Below, one piece after another: positions 35,543-43,994 of a stretch of DNA of 64,000 nt; positions within the stretch are counted from its first letter, which is position 1, and each line of letters starts with the position of its first letter. The notes under the pieces are model-generated. The model searched no databases. It saw only the letters and a program-made list of their open reading frames with translations, and had not been told where the DNA came from. A program made the translations under genes and the position numbers. Source of the DNA: an uncultured Neomegalonema sp. (GTDB lineage Bacteria; Pseudomonadota; Alphaproteobacteria; Rhodobacterales; Rhodobacteraceae); NCBI GenBank assembly GCA_937911325.1, contig CALDSD010000090.1:62001-126000 (forward strand), given 5' to 3'.

Positions 35543-37429
35543 CTACCAGCGGCGTTCGAAGCGTTTACGTAGAATGATCGCCAAGGTGTTCATCGCGATC
35601 AGGAACAACAACAGCACGACAATCGCGAGCGACGTCTTCAGCTCGAAGAGTTTTTCTGGATAGTCGGACCAGAAGTAGACCAACGCCGGCATTACAGTGG
35701 TCGGGTCAGCGACGCCCGTTGAAACGTCTGCGAAAAAGCCGACCATTCCGACCATGAGCAGCGGGGCTGTCTCCCCAAGCGCCTGAGCCATGCCAATGAT
35801 CGTGCCGGTCATGATGCCTGGCATCGCCAGCGGAAGCACGTGGTGGAACACGGTCTGAACTTTCGACGCGCCAAGGCCAAGCGCCGCGTCGCGGATCGAC
35901 GGCGGCACGGCGCGCACCGACGCCCGCGCCGCGATGATGATCGTCGGCAGCGTCATCAGCGCCAGGACGATACCGCCTACAAAGGCGGCGGACCTGAACT
36001 CCTTGGCCCATCCGCCGATCTCGATCTCGCCGCCGAAGAACGGCACCTTGAAACCGGACAACAACAGCAAAAGACCAAACAGACCGAAGATAATCGACGG
36101 GATCGCCGCCAGATTGTTGATGTTCACCTCGATGAAGTCGGTGAAGCTGTTCTTCTGGGCGAATTCCTCGAGGTAGATCGCCGCCATGACGCCGATTGGG
36201 AAGGCGATGGCGAAGGTCACAATCATCGTCCAGAAGCTGCCGACGATCCCGCCCCATACGCCGGCGAGTTCCGCCTCGCGGGAGTCGCCTTCGAGAAGGA
36301 AGGGCCAGTTCGGCTTGGAGATCACGAGGCCTTTCTCTTTCAGCTCTTCCAACCAGACCACGTCTTGGTCCTTGATCCGCCGGGAACTTTCAGAACCTTC
36401 CAGCATGCCGATGCGCCATTCGCCGGCGGGCGCCTGCGCCATTGCGCTCAACGGCCGCAAGACCGAGCCGGTCAGTTGGTTCGCGCCGTTGAACTCGTCG
36501 ATCTTGATCGTTCCGCCGTTCACGAAGACCAGAACCGATGGCGAATCCTCACTGAGCTCCTCGCGCCCTCCCGGCGAATTCGCGCGTTGGCGCAACGAAG
36601 TCGCCAGGTTCGTCAAGCGCTCTTCTTCGCGGACGAAACGGTTCAGAGCATCTTCCGCTTCGGTCCGCTCTTCTTCAGAGAGACCGGCGTCCTCAAGAAT
36701 TCCCTGCATCGTGCCGACGGCCGCCGCCTGACGACGCGCATCGCGCTCGACGATCAAGGCTTGATCGAGCAGAGCCTCTTTCACCAGCGCGAACGGCTCG
36801 GAGAAATCATTCGCTGCGGCGAGAAGGTCCACGCGGCCGTCGCCTTTGTCGACGAGGTCCAGTGTCCCCGCCGTGTCTACGAAATCGACCGAACCAAAGC
36901 CGCCCTTGTAATAGAGCTGCGCATCGTCAGACAGGAGCGCCGGGAAATCCTGAACGACATCGCCAGGGCCGTAGGTTCCTTCCAGCACTGCGTCCGACAA
37001 GGTGTCGACACTGCCCCGAGAGAGCAGTTCCAGCACATTGCCTCGCCTATCTTCGGGGACGCCGTCGAACTGAGCGAGAAAGGTCTTTTCGATCGCTATG
37101 CGGGTTTGGTTGCGAAACTCGCGTCGGATGATCGAGTCTTCGGACAGGATGCCTTGTTCGATCAGCGGACGTTCGAAGTCTTTCACCGCTGTCGAGCGGT
37201 CAAACGCGTCCTGGGGAAACGAGATATCGACCGTGACATCGTACTCGTAAAGCGCGCGCACCGCGTTCGATCCGATCGTCCAAGCCAACGAAACAAGCGC
37301 GCCCAAGGCCAGCAAAATAGCGATCACGCCGATGGCTTTGAACCGCGCCTCGGAGCGATGGCGCTTGCGCATGAACTTCTTAGCGGCGTCGGAAGTGTGG
37401 TAGTCCGACAGAGCCTTCATATCCACCAT
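35543..37429 (-). CDS. pstA: Phosphate ABC transporter permease PstA, long form
   Basis: 628-residue inner-membrane permease. One N-terminal membrane segment (about residues 35-55) is followed by a roughly 330-residue extracytoplasmic region and then by the standard permease domain from about residue 395. The EAA loop is IRDAALGLGASKVQTVFHH. Length is over twice that of E. coli PstA (296), as in other alphaproteobacteria with a DUF3333-type extension, but unusually long even so. Intact and preceded by pstC 21 bases upstream. Confidence 0.93.
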   Translation of the reverse strand: MVDMKALSDYHTSDAAKKFMRKRHRSEARFKAIGVIAILLALGALVSLAWTIGSNAVRALYEYDVTVDISFPQDAFDRSTAVKDFERPLIEQGILSEDSIIRREFRNQTRIAIEKTFLAQFDGVPEDRRGNVLELLSRGSVDTLSDAVLEGTYGPGDVVQDFPALLSDDAQLYYKGGFGSVDFVDTAGTLDLVDKGDGRVDLLAAANDFSEPFALVKEALLDQALIVERDARRQAAAVGTMQGILEDAGLSEEERTEAEDALNRFVREEERLTNLATSLRQRANSPGGREELSEDSPSVLVFVNGGTIKIDEFNGANQLTGSVLRPLSAMAQAPAGEWRIGMLEGSESSRRIKDQDVVWLEELKEKGLVISKPNWPFLLEGDSREAELAGVWGGIVGSFWTMIVTFAIAFPIGVMAAIYLEEFAQKNSFTDFIEVNINNLAAIPSIIFGLFGLLLLLSGFKVPFFGGEIEIGGWAKEFRSAAFVGGIVLALMTLPTIIIAARASVRAVPPSIRDAALGLGASKVQTVFHHVLPLAMPGIMTGTIIGMAQALGETAPLLMVGMVGFFADVSTGVADPTTVMPALVYFWSDYPEKLFELKTSLAIVVLLLFLIAMNTLAIILRKRFERRW

Positions 37430-37450
37430 GAGGGGTGCTCCCGCTTTCGA

Positions 37451-39031
37451 TTAGTCGTACAGTTCGCGGTACTTCCGGACAATCCGGAGCGCGATGAAGT
37501 TCAGTGTCAGCGTCACCACGAAGAGCGCGAAGCCCAGAGTGAACGCGGGACCAGCCGACAATTCAGCTTCGGTGTCTCCGATAATCAGCATCACGATCTG
37601 AACGGTGACGGTCGTGACGGTCTCGAGCGGGTTCCACGTGAGATTGGGCCCCTGGCCCGCGGCCATCACCACGATCATCGTTTCACCCACAGCACGGGAG
37701 ACGCCCAGGATCACGGCGGAGATGATGCCGGGAAGCGCCGCTGGAAGGATCACCGTGCGGATCGTTTCCGCTTTCGTCGCGCCCAATCCATACGACCCGT
37801 CGCGCAAGCTCTGCGGCACCGCGTTGATCACGTCATCCGACAGCGACGAGATAAACGGGATGATCATGATCCCCATGACGATGCCGGCGGCGAGCGCGCT
37901 TTGCGAACTCACATCGAGACCAATCGATTGACCGAGGTCGCGGATCAACGGCGCGACGAAGATCGCCGCGAAGAAGCCGTAGACCACGGTCGGGATGCCC
38001 GCGAGGATCTCCAGCATTGGTTTCGCGAAGGCGCGCACACGTGGGCTTGCGTAGTCGGACAGGTAGATCGCCGCCATCAAGCCGATCGGCACGGCGACCA
38101 GCATTGCGATGAAAGTGATCATGAACGTGCCGGCCAGGAGCGGCAGCCAACCGATGTCCTCGGGCGAGATGAAGCCTTCCCGCTGGTTTGACAGCGGGCT
38201 CCAGTTTGTCCCGAAGAAGAAGTCGCTTACGCGCCAATCCATCTTGTCAAAGAAGATCAGCGTTTCACCGATCAGAGACAGCACGATGCCCAGGGTGGTG
38301 AAAATCGCGACGGCTGCACAGATGAAAAGCGTGAACCGGATCAGCCGCTCGCTTCGGTTGCGAGCCCGGAACGGCAGGCTAACCCGGAAAAACGTGATCA
38401 ATGCGGTCAAAAGCGCAGCCGCCAGAGCCAGTCCGCCGATCGCATACTGACGGAGCTGCTCTTGCTCACGGAACTCTTGCGCAAGGTTCAGGCGCAGCCG
38501 GTCGATGCGCGACGGAACGCGCCCCTCCGCGATTGCGATCGAGTCCCCGATGATCAAGCGCCGTTGAATATCCTCAAGCTGCGCCTGCAGGTTCGTCGTC
38601 TCGAAACGCGCGGATCCACCGCGTATGTCGCGAAAGCGCTCTATCTCGGCGCGGGTGAAGGCAAGCGTCGCTTCATCTGCGGGGACGCCCTCCAAAGCGG
38701 CGATGGCGTCATCCAGATTGCCCACGCCCTCCAGCGCGGCCAGCCCGTCATCGGGCAACTGGCTTTCCGCGACATAGCCGTCCAGCCTGCCGCCGAGTTC
38801 GCTTTCGATGTACTGCCGCGACAAGACGCCGAGCACCAGAATGAGGACGATCCCTACGAGGAAAGTCCACAGCGCGCAGAACAGCCCGTGATACGACGGG
38901 CGAGAATGCAGGTTCTTTAAACTTCCCTTCGCTGAAGAGATCGCGCGGCTGCGTCCAAAGACGTAAATCGCCACGCTGAGCACGACAATCGCCAATGCTG
39001 CGGCGCCGATCATGGCAGACCCCTCTATCAC
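37451..39031 (-). CDS. pstC: Phosphate ABC transporter permease PstC, long form
   Basis: 526-residue inner-membrane permease. A membrane segment at about residues 8-27 and another near 50-75 precede a soluble region (about 80-190) before the standard permease domain from about residue 285, with the EAA loop LRDGSYGLGATKAETIRTV. Partner of PstA. pstS precedes it, separated by a strong hairpin terminator at 39073-39109, which would give more PstS than permease. Confidence 0.93.
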   Translation of the reverse strand: MIEGSAMIGAAALAIVVLSVAIYVFGRSRAISSAKGSLKNLHSRPSYHGLFCALWTFLVGIVLILVLGVLSRQYIESELGGRLDGYVAESQLPDDGLAALEGVGNLDDAIAALEGVPADEATLAFTRAEIERFRDIRGGSARFETTNLQAQLEDIQRRLIIGDSIAIAEGRVPSRIDRLRLNLAQEFREQEQLRQYAIGGLALAAALLTALITFFRVSLPFRARNRSERLIRFTLFICAAVAIFTTLGIVLSLIGETLIFFDKMDWRVSDFFFGTNWSPLSNQREGFISPEDIGWLPLLAGTFMITFIAMLVAVPIGLMAAIYLSDYASPRVRAFAKPMLEILAGIPTVVYGFFAAIFVAPLIRDLGQSIGLDVSSQSALAAGIVMGIMIIPFISSLSDDVINAVPQSLRDGSYGLGATKAETIRTVILPAALPGIISAVILGVSRAVGETMIVVMAAGQGPNLTWNPLETVTTVTVQIVMLIIGDTEAELSAGPAFTLGFALFVVTLTLNFIALRIVRKYRELYD

Positions 39032-39072
39032 CGCTCAGGGCTAAAGCCCGAATTCTTGGGAATTCTATAAAC

Positions 39073-39109
39073 TAAAAAAAATGAAGACGCTCCGGCGAAC
39101 CGGAGCGTC
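39073..39109 (-). terminator. Intrinsic terminator/attenuator between pstS and pstC
   Basis: Perfect 10-bp stem GACGCTCCGG/CCGGAGCGTC (39086-39095 with 39100-39109), 4-base loop, then on the minus strand TTCATTTTTTTT. It sits within the pst operon and is a natural way to set a high ratio of binding protein to permease. Confidence 0.85.
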
Positions 39110-39125
39110 CTATCGTCTTAGTGGA

Positions 39126-40121
39126 TTAGTTCCACTCGTCGCCGGTCATCTCGGTCAGGCCCATGACTTTCGCCTGGTTCGCCGAGTGCTCCGACCCGGT
39201 CAGCGGGATCAGGCCCTTCGACTGCAGGTAGCCGCCATTGCCCGAAGCGCCGGCCGAGGTGAACTCGCCAACGAACTCCATGATGCCCGGAACAACGCCG
39301 ACATGCGCTTTCTTCACGTAGAAGTAAAGCGAACGCGAAACCGGGTAGTCGCCCGATGCGATGTTTTCGAAGGTCGGAGCAACGCCGTTCACGTTTGCGC
39401 CTTGGATCTTGTCAGCGTTCTGGTCATGGAACGAGAAGCCGAACACGCCGAGCGCCTCAGGGTTGGCTTCGAGCTTCGAAACGATCAGGTTGTCGTTTTC
39501 GCCAGCTTCGACATAGGCGCCGTCTTCACGGATTTCTTCGCCTTTGTTCTCTTTACACCAGTCTTTGCCTTTGACGGCTTCGCAGCCTTCTTCCATGACC
39601 AGCTCTTCGAACGCGTCACGGGTGCCCGAGGACGGCGGAGGACCCAGGACTTCGATCTTCACTGCAGGCAGCGAAGGATCGACTTCGTTCCAGTTGGTCG
39701 GCTTCGGGCCTTTCGCAGCCAGAGCGTTCCAGACCTGCTCGATGGTCAGCGACAGCTGAGGAGCCGATTTCGCGTTCGCCAAGACGATGCCGTCGTAGCC
39801 AACCACGTTCTCAACAACGCCTTCGACGCCGTTTTCGCTGCAGAGTTTGAACTCTTTCGCCTTCATGCGACGCGACGCGTTGGTGATGTCTGGGTGCTCG
39901 ACGCCGACGCCGGCGCAGAACAGCTTGAGGCCGCCGCCCGAACCGGTCGATTCCACAACCGGGGTCTTATACGAAGTCGACTTGCCGAACTGCTCTGCAA
40001 CCGCAGTGGCGAACGGGAAGACGGTCGACGAGCCGACGATACGGATCTGGTCGCGCGCAGCAGCTTCGCCTGCGACGGCGATCGACGCAGCAGCGGCGAG
40101 AACGATGCCGAGTTTTTTCAC
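39126..40121 (-). CDS. pstS: Periplasmic phosphate-binding protein PstS
   Basis: 331-residue secreted binding protein. It uses a GTG start at 40121 (GTGAAAAAACTC) behind GGAGAAAGACCC, giving a classic signal peptide of about 22 residues cut near AAARDQ. The phosphate-binding loops GSSTVFPF, ESTGSGGG and PSSGTRDAFEE are present. First gene of pstSCAB; a hairpin terminator follows. A weak Pho-box-like site lies about 100 bases upstream. Confidence 0.95.
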   Translation of the reverse strand: MKKLGIVLAAAASIAVAGEAAARDQIRIVGSSTVFPFATAVAEQFGKSTSYKTPVVESTGSGGGLKLFCAGVGVEHPDITNASRRMKAKEFKLCSENGVEGVVENVVGYDGIVLANAKSAPQLSLTIEQVWNALAAKGPKPTNWNEVDPSLPAVKIEVLGPPPSSGTRDAFEELVMEEGCEAVKGKDWCKENKGEEIREDGAYVEAGENDNLIVSKLEANPEALGVFGFSFHDQNADKIQGANVNGVAPTFENIASGDYPVSRSLYFYVKKAHVGVVPGIMEFVGEFTSAGASGNGGYLQSKGLIPLTGSEHSANQAKVMGLTEMTGDEWN

Positions 40122-40221
40122 GGGTCTTTCTCCAACTCTAAGTAACACAAGAGCGCTTGTTGAAGGTGCCGCCTTCTCAGCCACTCGGCGGCGGAAACTA
40201 GGCGCCCCTAGCGACGCGTTG

Positions 40222-40239
40222 ATGAATGATCAGCTACAG
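40222..40239 (-). promoter_or_regulatory. Degenerate Pho-box-like site upstream of pstS
   Basis: On the minus strand, CTGTAGC-TGAT-CATTCAT compares with the Pho box CTGTCAT-N4-CTGTCAT: correct 4-base spacing, 4-5 of 7 matching in each half. It lies about 100 bases before the pstS start, which is a normal place. The match is weak and may be chance. Confidence 0.3.
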
Positions 40240-40352
40240 TTTTGAGACGCATTTTGTGGATAAGCCCAATCGCTTGCGTGTTTGTATATATAAGTTAGGA
40301 ATGTTTGCCGCCGTTCGGACCAGTTCAGCCGTTTCTTTGTGAATGAGGTCCG

Positions 40353-41849
40353 TCACTCTTTGTCGTCTGAGCTTGCGATTCCTCTCAGTCCATCTTCTCG
40401 GAGGCCTTGCAGCAAAGCGGTCGCCGAGGGTTCAAGGCGTCCCTTTGCGGCATCGTCTTTCGGAAGCCAGACGGTGAAGCGGCTGCCGCGTCCGAGTTCG
40501 CTGTCAATCTCCAACTCGCCCCGATGGCGGTTGAGCACGTGTTTGACAATCGCCAGGCCGAGGCCGGTGCCGCCCTTGTTGCGGCTGACCGGCACGTCGA
40601 CCCGGTAAAACCGCTCCGTCAGACGGGGCAAATGCTCTCGCGCGATGCCGGGGCCGCGGTCGATGACCGAAATCCCTATTCGGCTGGAGCCCGGCGCAAC
40701 CTTCGCGGGCACGACATCGATCTGCTTGCCGTCCCCGCCGTATTTCAGAGCATTGTTCATCAGGTTGGCGAAAACCTGCGTCAGCTCTCGCGCGTCACCG
40801 CGCAGGCTCAGGTCAGGGGGCAGCGGGGCCAAATTGATCCTCGCTTGTCCCGGCTTGGCGCCAGGCTCTGCGAGAGCCGCCGCGTCTTCGAGAATGAGCG
40901 AGAGATCAACGGCGTCTCTCGGCGCGATGTGTTCGTTCAACTCGATCCGGTTCAACGACATCAGATCTTCGACCAAGGCCCGCATCCGCTCGGCTTGTTG
41001 CGCCATGATCCCCAGGAACCGTTCGTAAGCGGCGTCGTCTCCTTTCGCGGGACCACGCAATGTTTCAATGGAGGCCGTCATTGAAGCCAGCGGCGTCTTG
41101 AGCTCGTGCGAAGCGTTTGCGACAAAGTCGCGGTGAAGTTGCTCTGCGCGACGGGCGCGCGTGTGGTCTTCAAGCAAGATCAACACGCGCGGAGGCGTCA
41201 AAACGTCGTTCGAGCCGACACTTTTGGGAAGCGGTTGAACAAAGGCTTGCAGGTGCCGCTCGCTCGCGCCTCTGATCGAGAACTCGAAGCGAGAAGGCTG
41301 TTTTTCGAGGTAGGCGCGGTTCACGGCGTCGACCATGCCAGGGGCTCGGAGCACAGCTGAATAGTGCTGATCGACGAGTTAGCGTCCGATTTCGGCTTCG
41401 GCGGCGGAGTTCGCAAACAGGACCCGCCCCTGCCCATCGAGCAAAATGAGCGGCGCGGGCAGGTTTTTCAGAGCCGCAGTGACGAAATTGTGCGCTTTCG
41501 GCGGCTCTGGCTTCGGTGGTTCAGGCGTCGGCGCGACAGGTTCGTACTCCTGCGGGCCCGACAAAAGTACCGAAGCGGCCACCCCTACGATCACCCCGCT
41601 GACGACGCCAAGAACCCAGACGAACGGCGCATTCTCCAACTGAGTGAAGAGCGCGACTGTTCCAACGGAGACGACAGGCGGAACAACGAAGTGCGCCCAG
41701 CGTGTTGGCGCAACGGTGGCGCGGACTTCGTCCACGGCGCCATCTTCAGGAAGTGAAGCATCGGATGAGTTCGACGCCAGCTTCGCGTCGTCGGGCGCGA
41801 CGGAAGACATGGGACCCCTGTTTTCGTTTGGAGACGCCATCCCGGACAA
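40353..41849 (-). pseudogene. phoR: phoR sensor kinase with in-frame TAA at codon 157
   Basis: Membrane histidine kinase of the phosphate regulon, 498 codons if read through. Two membrane segments lie near residues 52-70 and 75-98; then comes a PAS-like region starting about 120. A TAA codon at 41379-41381 interrupts after EAEIGR (residue 156), and the same frame continues LVDQHYSAVLRAPGMVDAV into the PAS remainder, the H-box FVANASHELKTPLASM and the ATPase motifs N-box NLMNNALKYGG, DRGPGIA and GGTGLGLAIVKH. Only one base change is needed to restore an open frame. Reinitiation at GTG 41354 or ATG 41336 could make a soluble kinase without the membrane part. First gene of the phosphate cluster; start codon uncertain. 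Confidence 0.88.
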
Positions 41850-42005
41850 CTCTTTCGAAGCACAGCGCTGTTAGGCCGCAAAGCCGCTTACGCTCAAGAT
41901 TAAAGGCTCAAACGTGAGCGGTTAGGGCGGGTTTCTGGACGCAACCTGTCCCACGCTCTAGAATGGAGGATCTGCTCCAATCTCCAAAGACAGGCGTCGA
42001 CGTCG

Positions 42006-42524
42006 GTGATTAAGTTCTCCCTGAAGTGCTCAAACGGACACGCTTTCGAAAGCTGGTTCCAGGACAACGACGGTTTCGAAGCGCTTCGGACGTCCGGGCA
42101 TCTGAGTTGTCCAGTCTGCGGCGACGCGACGATCTCGAAGGCGCTGATGGCGCCAAGCGTTTCGACCGCGCGGCGCAAGGAAGACCGCACTGTTCCGGCG
42201 GATCCTGTCAGCGCCCCGCCGCCGGTCGGTGGACCGGGCGAGGCTCCAACCGCGCCGGCTCAAGCGACGTCTCCACGGTATATGACCACTCCGGAAGCGG
42301 TCCGGCGCGAGATCGAGGGTCGATTGCGCGCGCTCAGGGCTCAGGTCGAAGCGAATGCGGATTACGTTGGTCGCGAGTTCGCCGACGAGGCGCGACGCAT
42401 TCACGAAGGAGAGGCCGAGGAGCGCGCGATCTACGGCGAAACCTCGGCGGAGGAAGCCGAAGCCCTGCACGAGGACGGTGTGCCCGTGACGCCGATCCCG
42501 TGGATCGACCGACGCGACGACTGA
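42006..42524 (+). CDS. DUF1178 family protein
   Basis: 172-residue cytoplasmic protein. The N-terminus IKFSLKCSNGHAFESWFQD and the second cysteine pair LSCPVCGDATISKALMAP match DUF1178, a zinc-ribbon-like family. The middle is Pro/Ala-rich and the C-terminus acidic with ADEARRIHEGEAEERAIYG. A GTG start at 42006 is used. Function unknown. It stands alone between phoR (divergent) and lysC. Confidence 0.85.
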   Translation: MIKFSLKCSNGHAFESWFQDNDGFEALRTSGHLSCPVCGDATISKALMAPSVSTARRKEDRTVPADPVSAPPPVGGPGEAPTAPAQATSPRYMTTPEAVRREIEGRLRALRAQVEANADYVGREFADEARRIHEGEAEERAIYGETSAEEAEALHEDGVPVTPIPWIDRRDD

Positions 42525-42665
42525 GTTCTCGCTGAAATGCGCCCTCTTGTCCTAGGTAAGCGGCCTTCCGCTGCTTGCGGGGGCGATCATCGTCTCTTAT
42601 CAACTGCGTGTTTTAGAGGACCGACCCGGAATTAGGGGTCAGCGGTCGACGGATTGGATTTGAAA

Positions 42666-43937
42666 ATGTCTCGGGCGCACAAGCCTCGATTGGTGATGAA
42701 GTTCGGCGGCACCTCCGTCGCGGACCTGGATCGCATTCGCAACGCCGCAGAGAAAGTCGCGGCGGAGGCGGCCCGCGGCTACGACGTCGCCGTCGTCGTT
42801 TCGGCCATGTCCGGGGAAACCAACAAGCTCGTTGGTTTCGTACGCGAGATCTCCACGCTCTACGACGCTCGCGAATACGACGCCGTCGTCGCGTCTGGCG
42901 AGCAAGTGACTTCTGGCCTCATGGCGTTGACGCTTCAGGAGATGGGCGTGCCGGCGCGGTCGTGGCAGGGCTGGCAGATCCCCTTGCGCACGACGGACGC
43001 GCACGGCGCCGCGCGGATCGAAGACATCGACACGTCGGCGCTGGAGCAAAAGTTCGACGAAGGGTTGCATGCGGTGATCGCGGGGTTCCAGGGTCTCGCC
43101 GCTGGCGGGCGGATCGCAACCTTGGGACGAGGCGGGTCCGACACCTCCGCCGTCGCCATCGCCGCGGCGCTCAAGGCCGAAAGATGCGACATCTATACAG
43201 ACGTCGAAGGCGTCTACACAACGGATCCACGAATTGAGGAGTCCGCGCGCAAGGTCGATCTGATCGCCTATGAGGAGATGCTGGAGTTGGCGTCGCTGGG
43301 CGCCAAAGTTCTTCAGACCCGTTCGGTCGAGCTGGCGATGCGGTATAAGGTTCCGCTTCAGGTGCTCTCAAGTTTTGGCAACGCCATCGGCAGCGATCTG
43401 CCGGGATCGATGGTGTGCGACGAATCTCAACTCTCGGAGGAAGCCGTGGAAAGTAAAGTGGTCAGCGGCGTCGCGTTTAACCGGGATGAGGCGAAAATCA
43501 CGTTGCAACGGGTTCCAGACCGACCCGGCGTGGCTGCGCACGTGTTCGGCCCGCTCGCAAGGGCCGGCATCAATGTCGATATGATCGTTCAGAACATCTC
43601 TGACGACGGACGCACGGATATGACGTTTACCGTCGGATCGGTGGACTTCGATCGCGCTGTCGCGGCCATCGAAGCGGCGGAGGACGAAATCAGGTATGAG
43701 AGCCTCGTCGCCGACCGATCCGTCGCAAAGGTCTCGGTTGTCGGGATCGGGATGAGAAGCCACACCGGCGTGGCGCAAGAAATGTTCTCAGCGCTTGCGG
43801 CGGAGGGCATCAATATCCAGGTGATCACGACGTCCGAGATCAAGGTGAGCGTTCTGATCGAACGCAAATACACGGAACTCGCGGTCCAGGCGTTGCATTC
43901 AGCGTTTGGTCTCGCCAACGAGACGACGTCCGCTTAG
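42666..43937 (+). CDS. lysC: Aspartate kinase
   Basis: 423-residue cytoplasmic enzyme that phosphorylates aspartate, the first step towards lysine, threonine and methionine. The kinase domain begins VMKFGGTSVADLDRIRNA; GRGGSDTSAVAIAAALKAE is the conserved second block. Two ACT domains (about residues 270-420) give feedback control by lysine or threonine. ATG 42666 is preferred over a TTG four codons earlier. Alone between the DUF1178 gene and ptsP. Confidence 0.96.
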   Translation: MSRAHKPRLVMKFGGTSVADLDRIRNAAEKVAAEAARGYDVAVVVSAMSGETNKLVGFVREISTLYDAREYDAVVASGEQVTSGLMALTLQEMGVPARSWQGWQIPLRTTDAHGAARIEDIDTSALEQKFDEGLHAVIAGFQGLAAGGRIATLGRGGSDTSAVAIAAALKAERCDIYTDVEGVYTTDPRIEESARKVDLIAYEEMLELASLGAKVLQTRSVELAMRYKVPLQVLSSFGNAIGSDLPGSMVCDESQLSEEAVESKVVSGVAFNRDEAKITLQRVPDRPGVAAHVFGPLARAGINVDMIVQNISDDGRTDMTFTVGSVDFDRAVAAIEAAEDEIRYESLVADRSVAKVSVVGIGMRSHTGVAQEMFSALAAEGINIQVITTSEIKVSVLIERKYTELAVQALHSAFGLANETTSA

Positions 43938-43994
43938 GGCGTTGCGCCTTCCTGTAGATCGGTCGGTGCGATAACGTTCCGCGGTTGAGTTCGA

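Noticed and set aside
35840-38191. 783-codon open frame on the plus strand
   Set aside because: Antisense to intact pstA and pstC. GC-rich codon bias opens the opposite strand; the product is Arg/His/Asp-rich with no domain.
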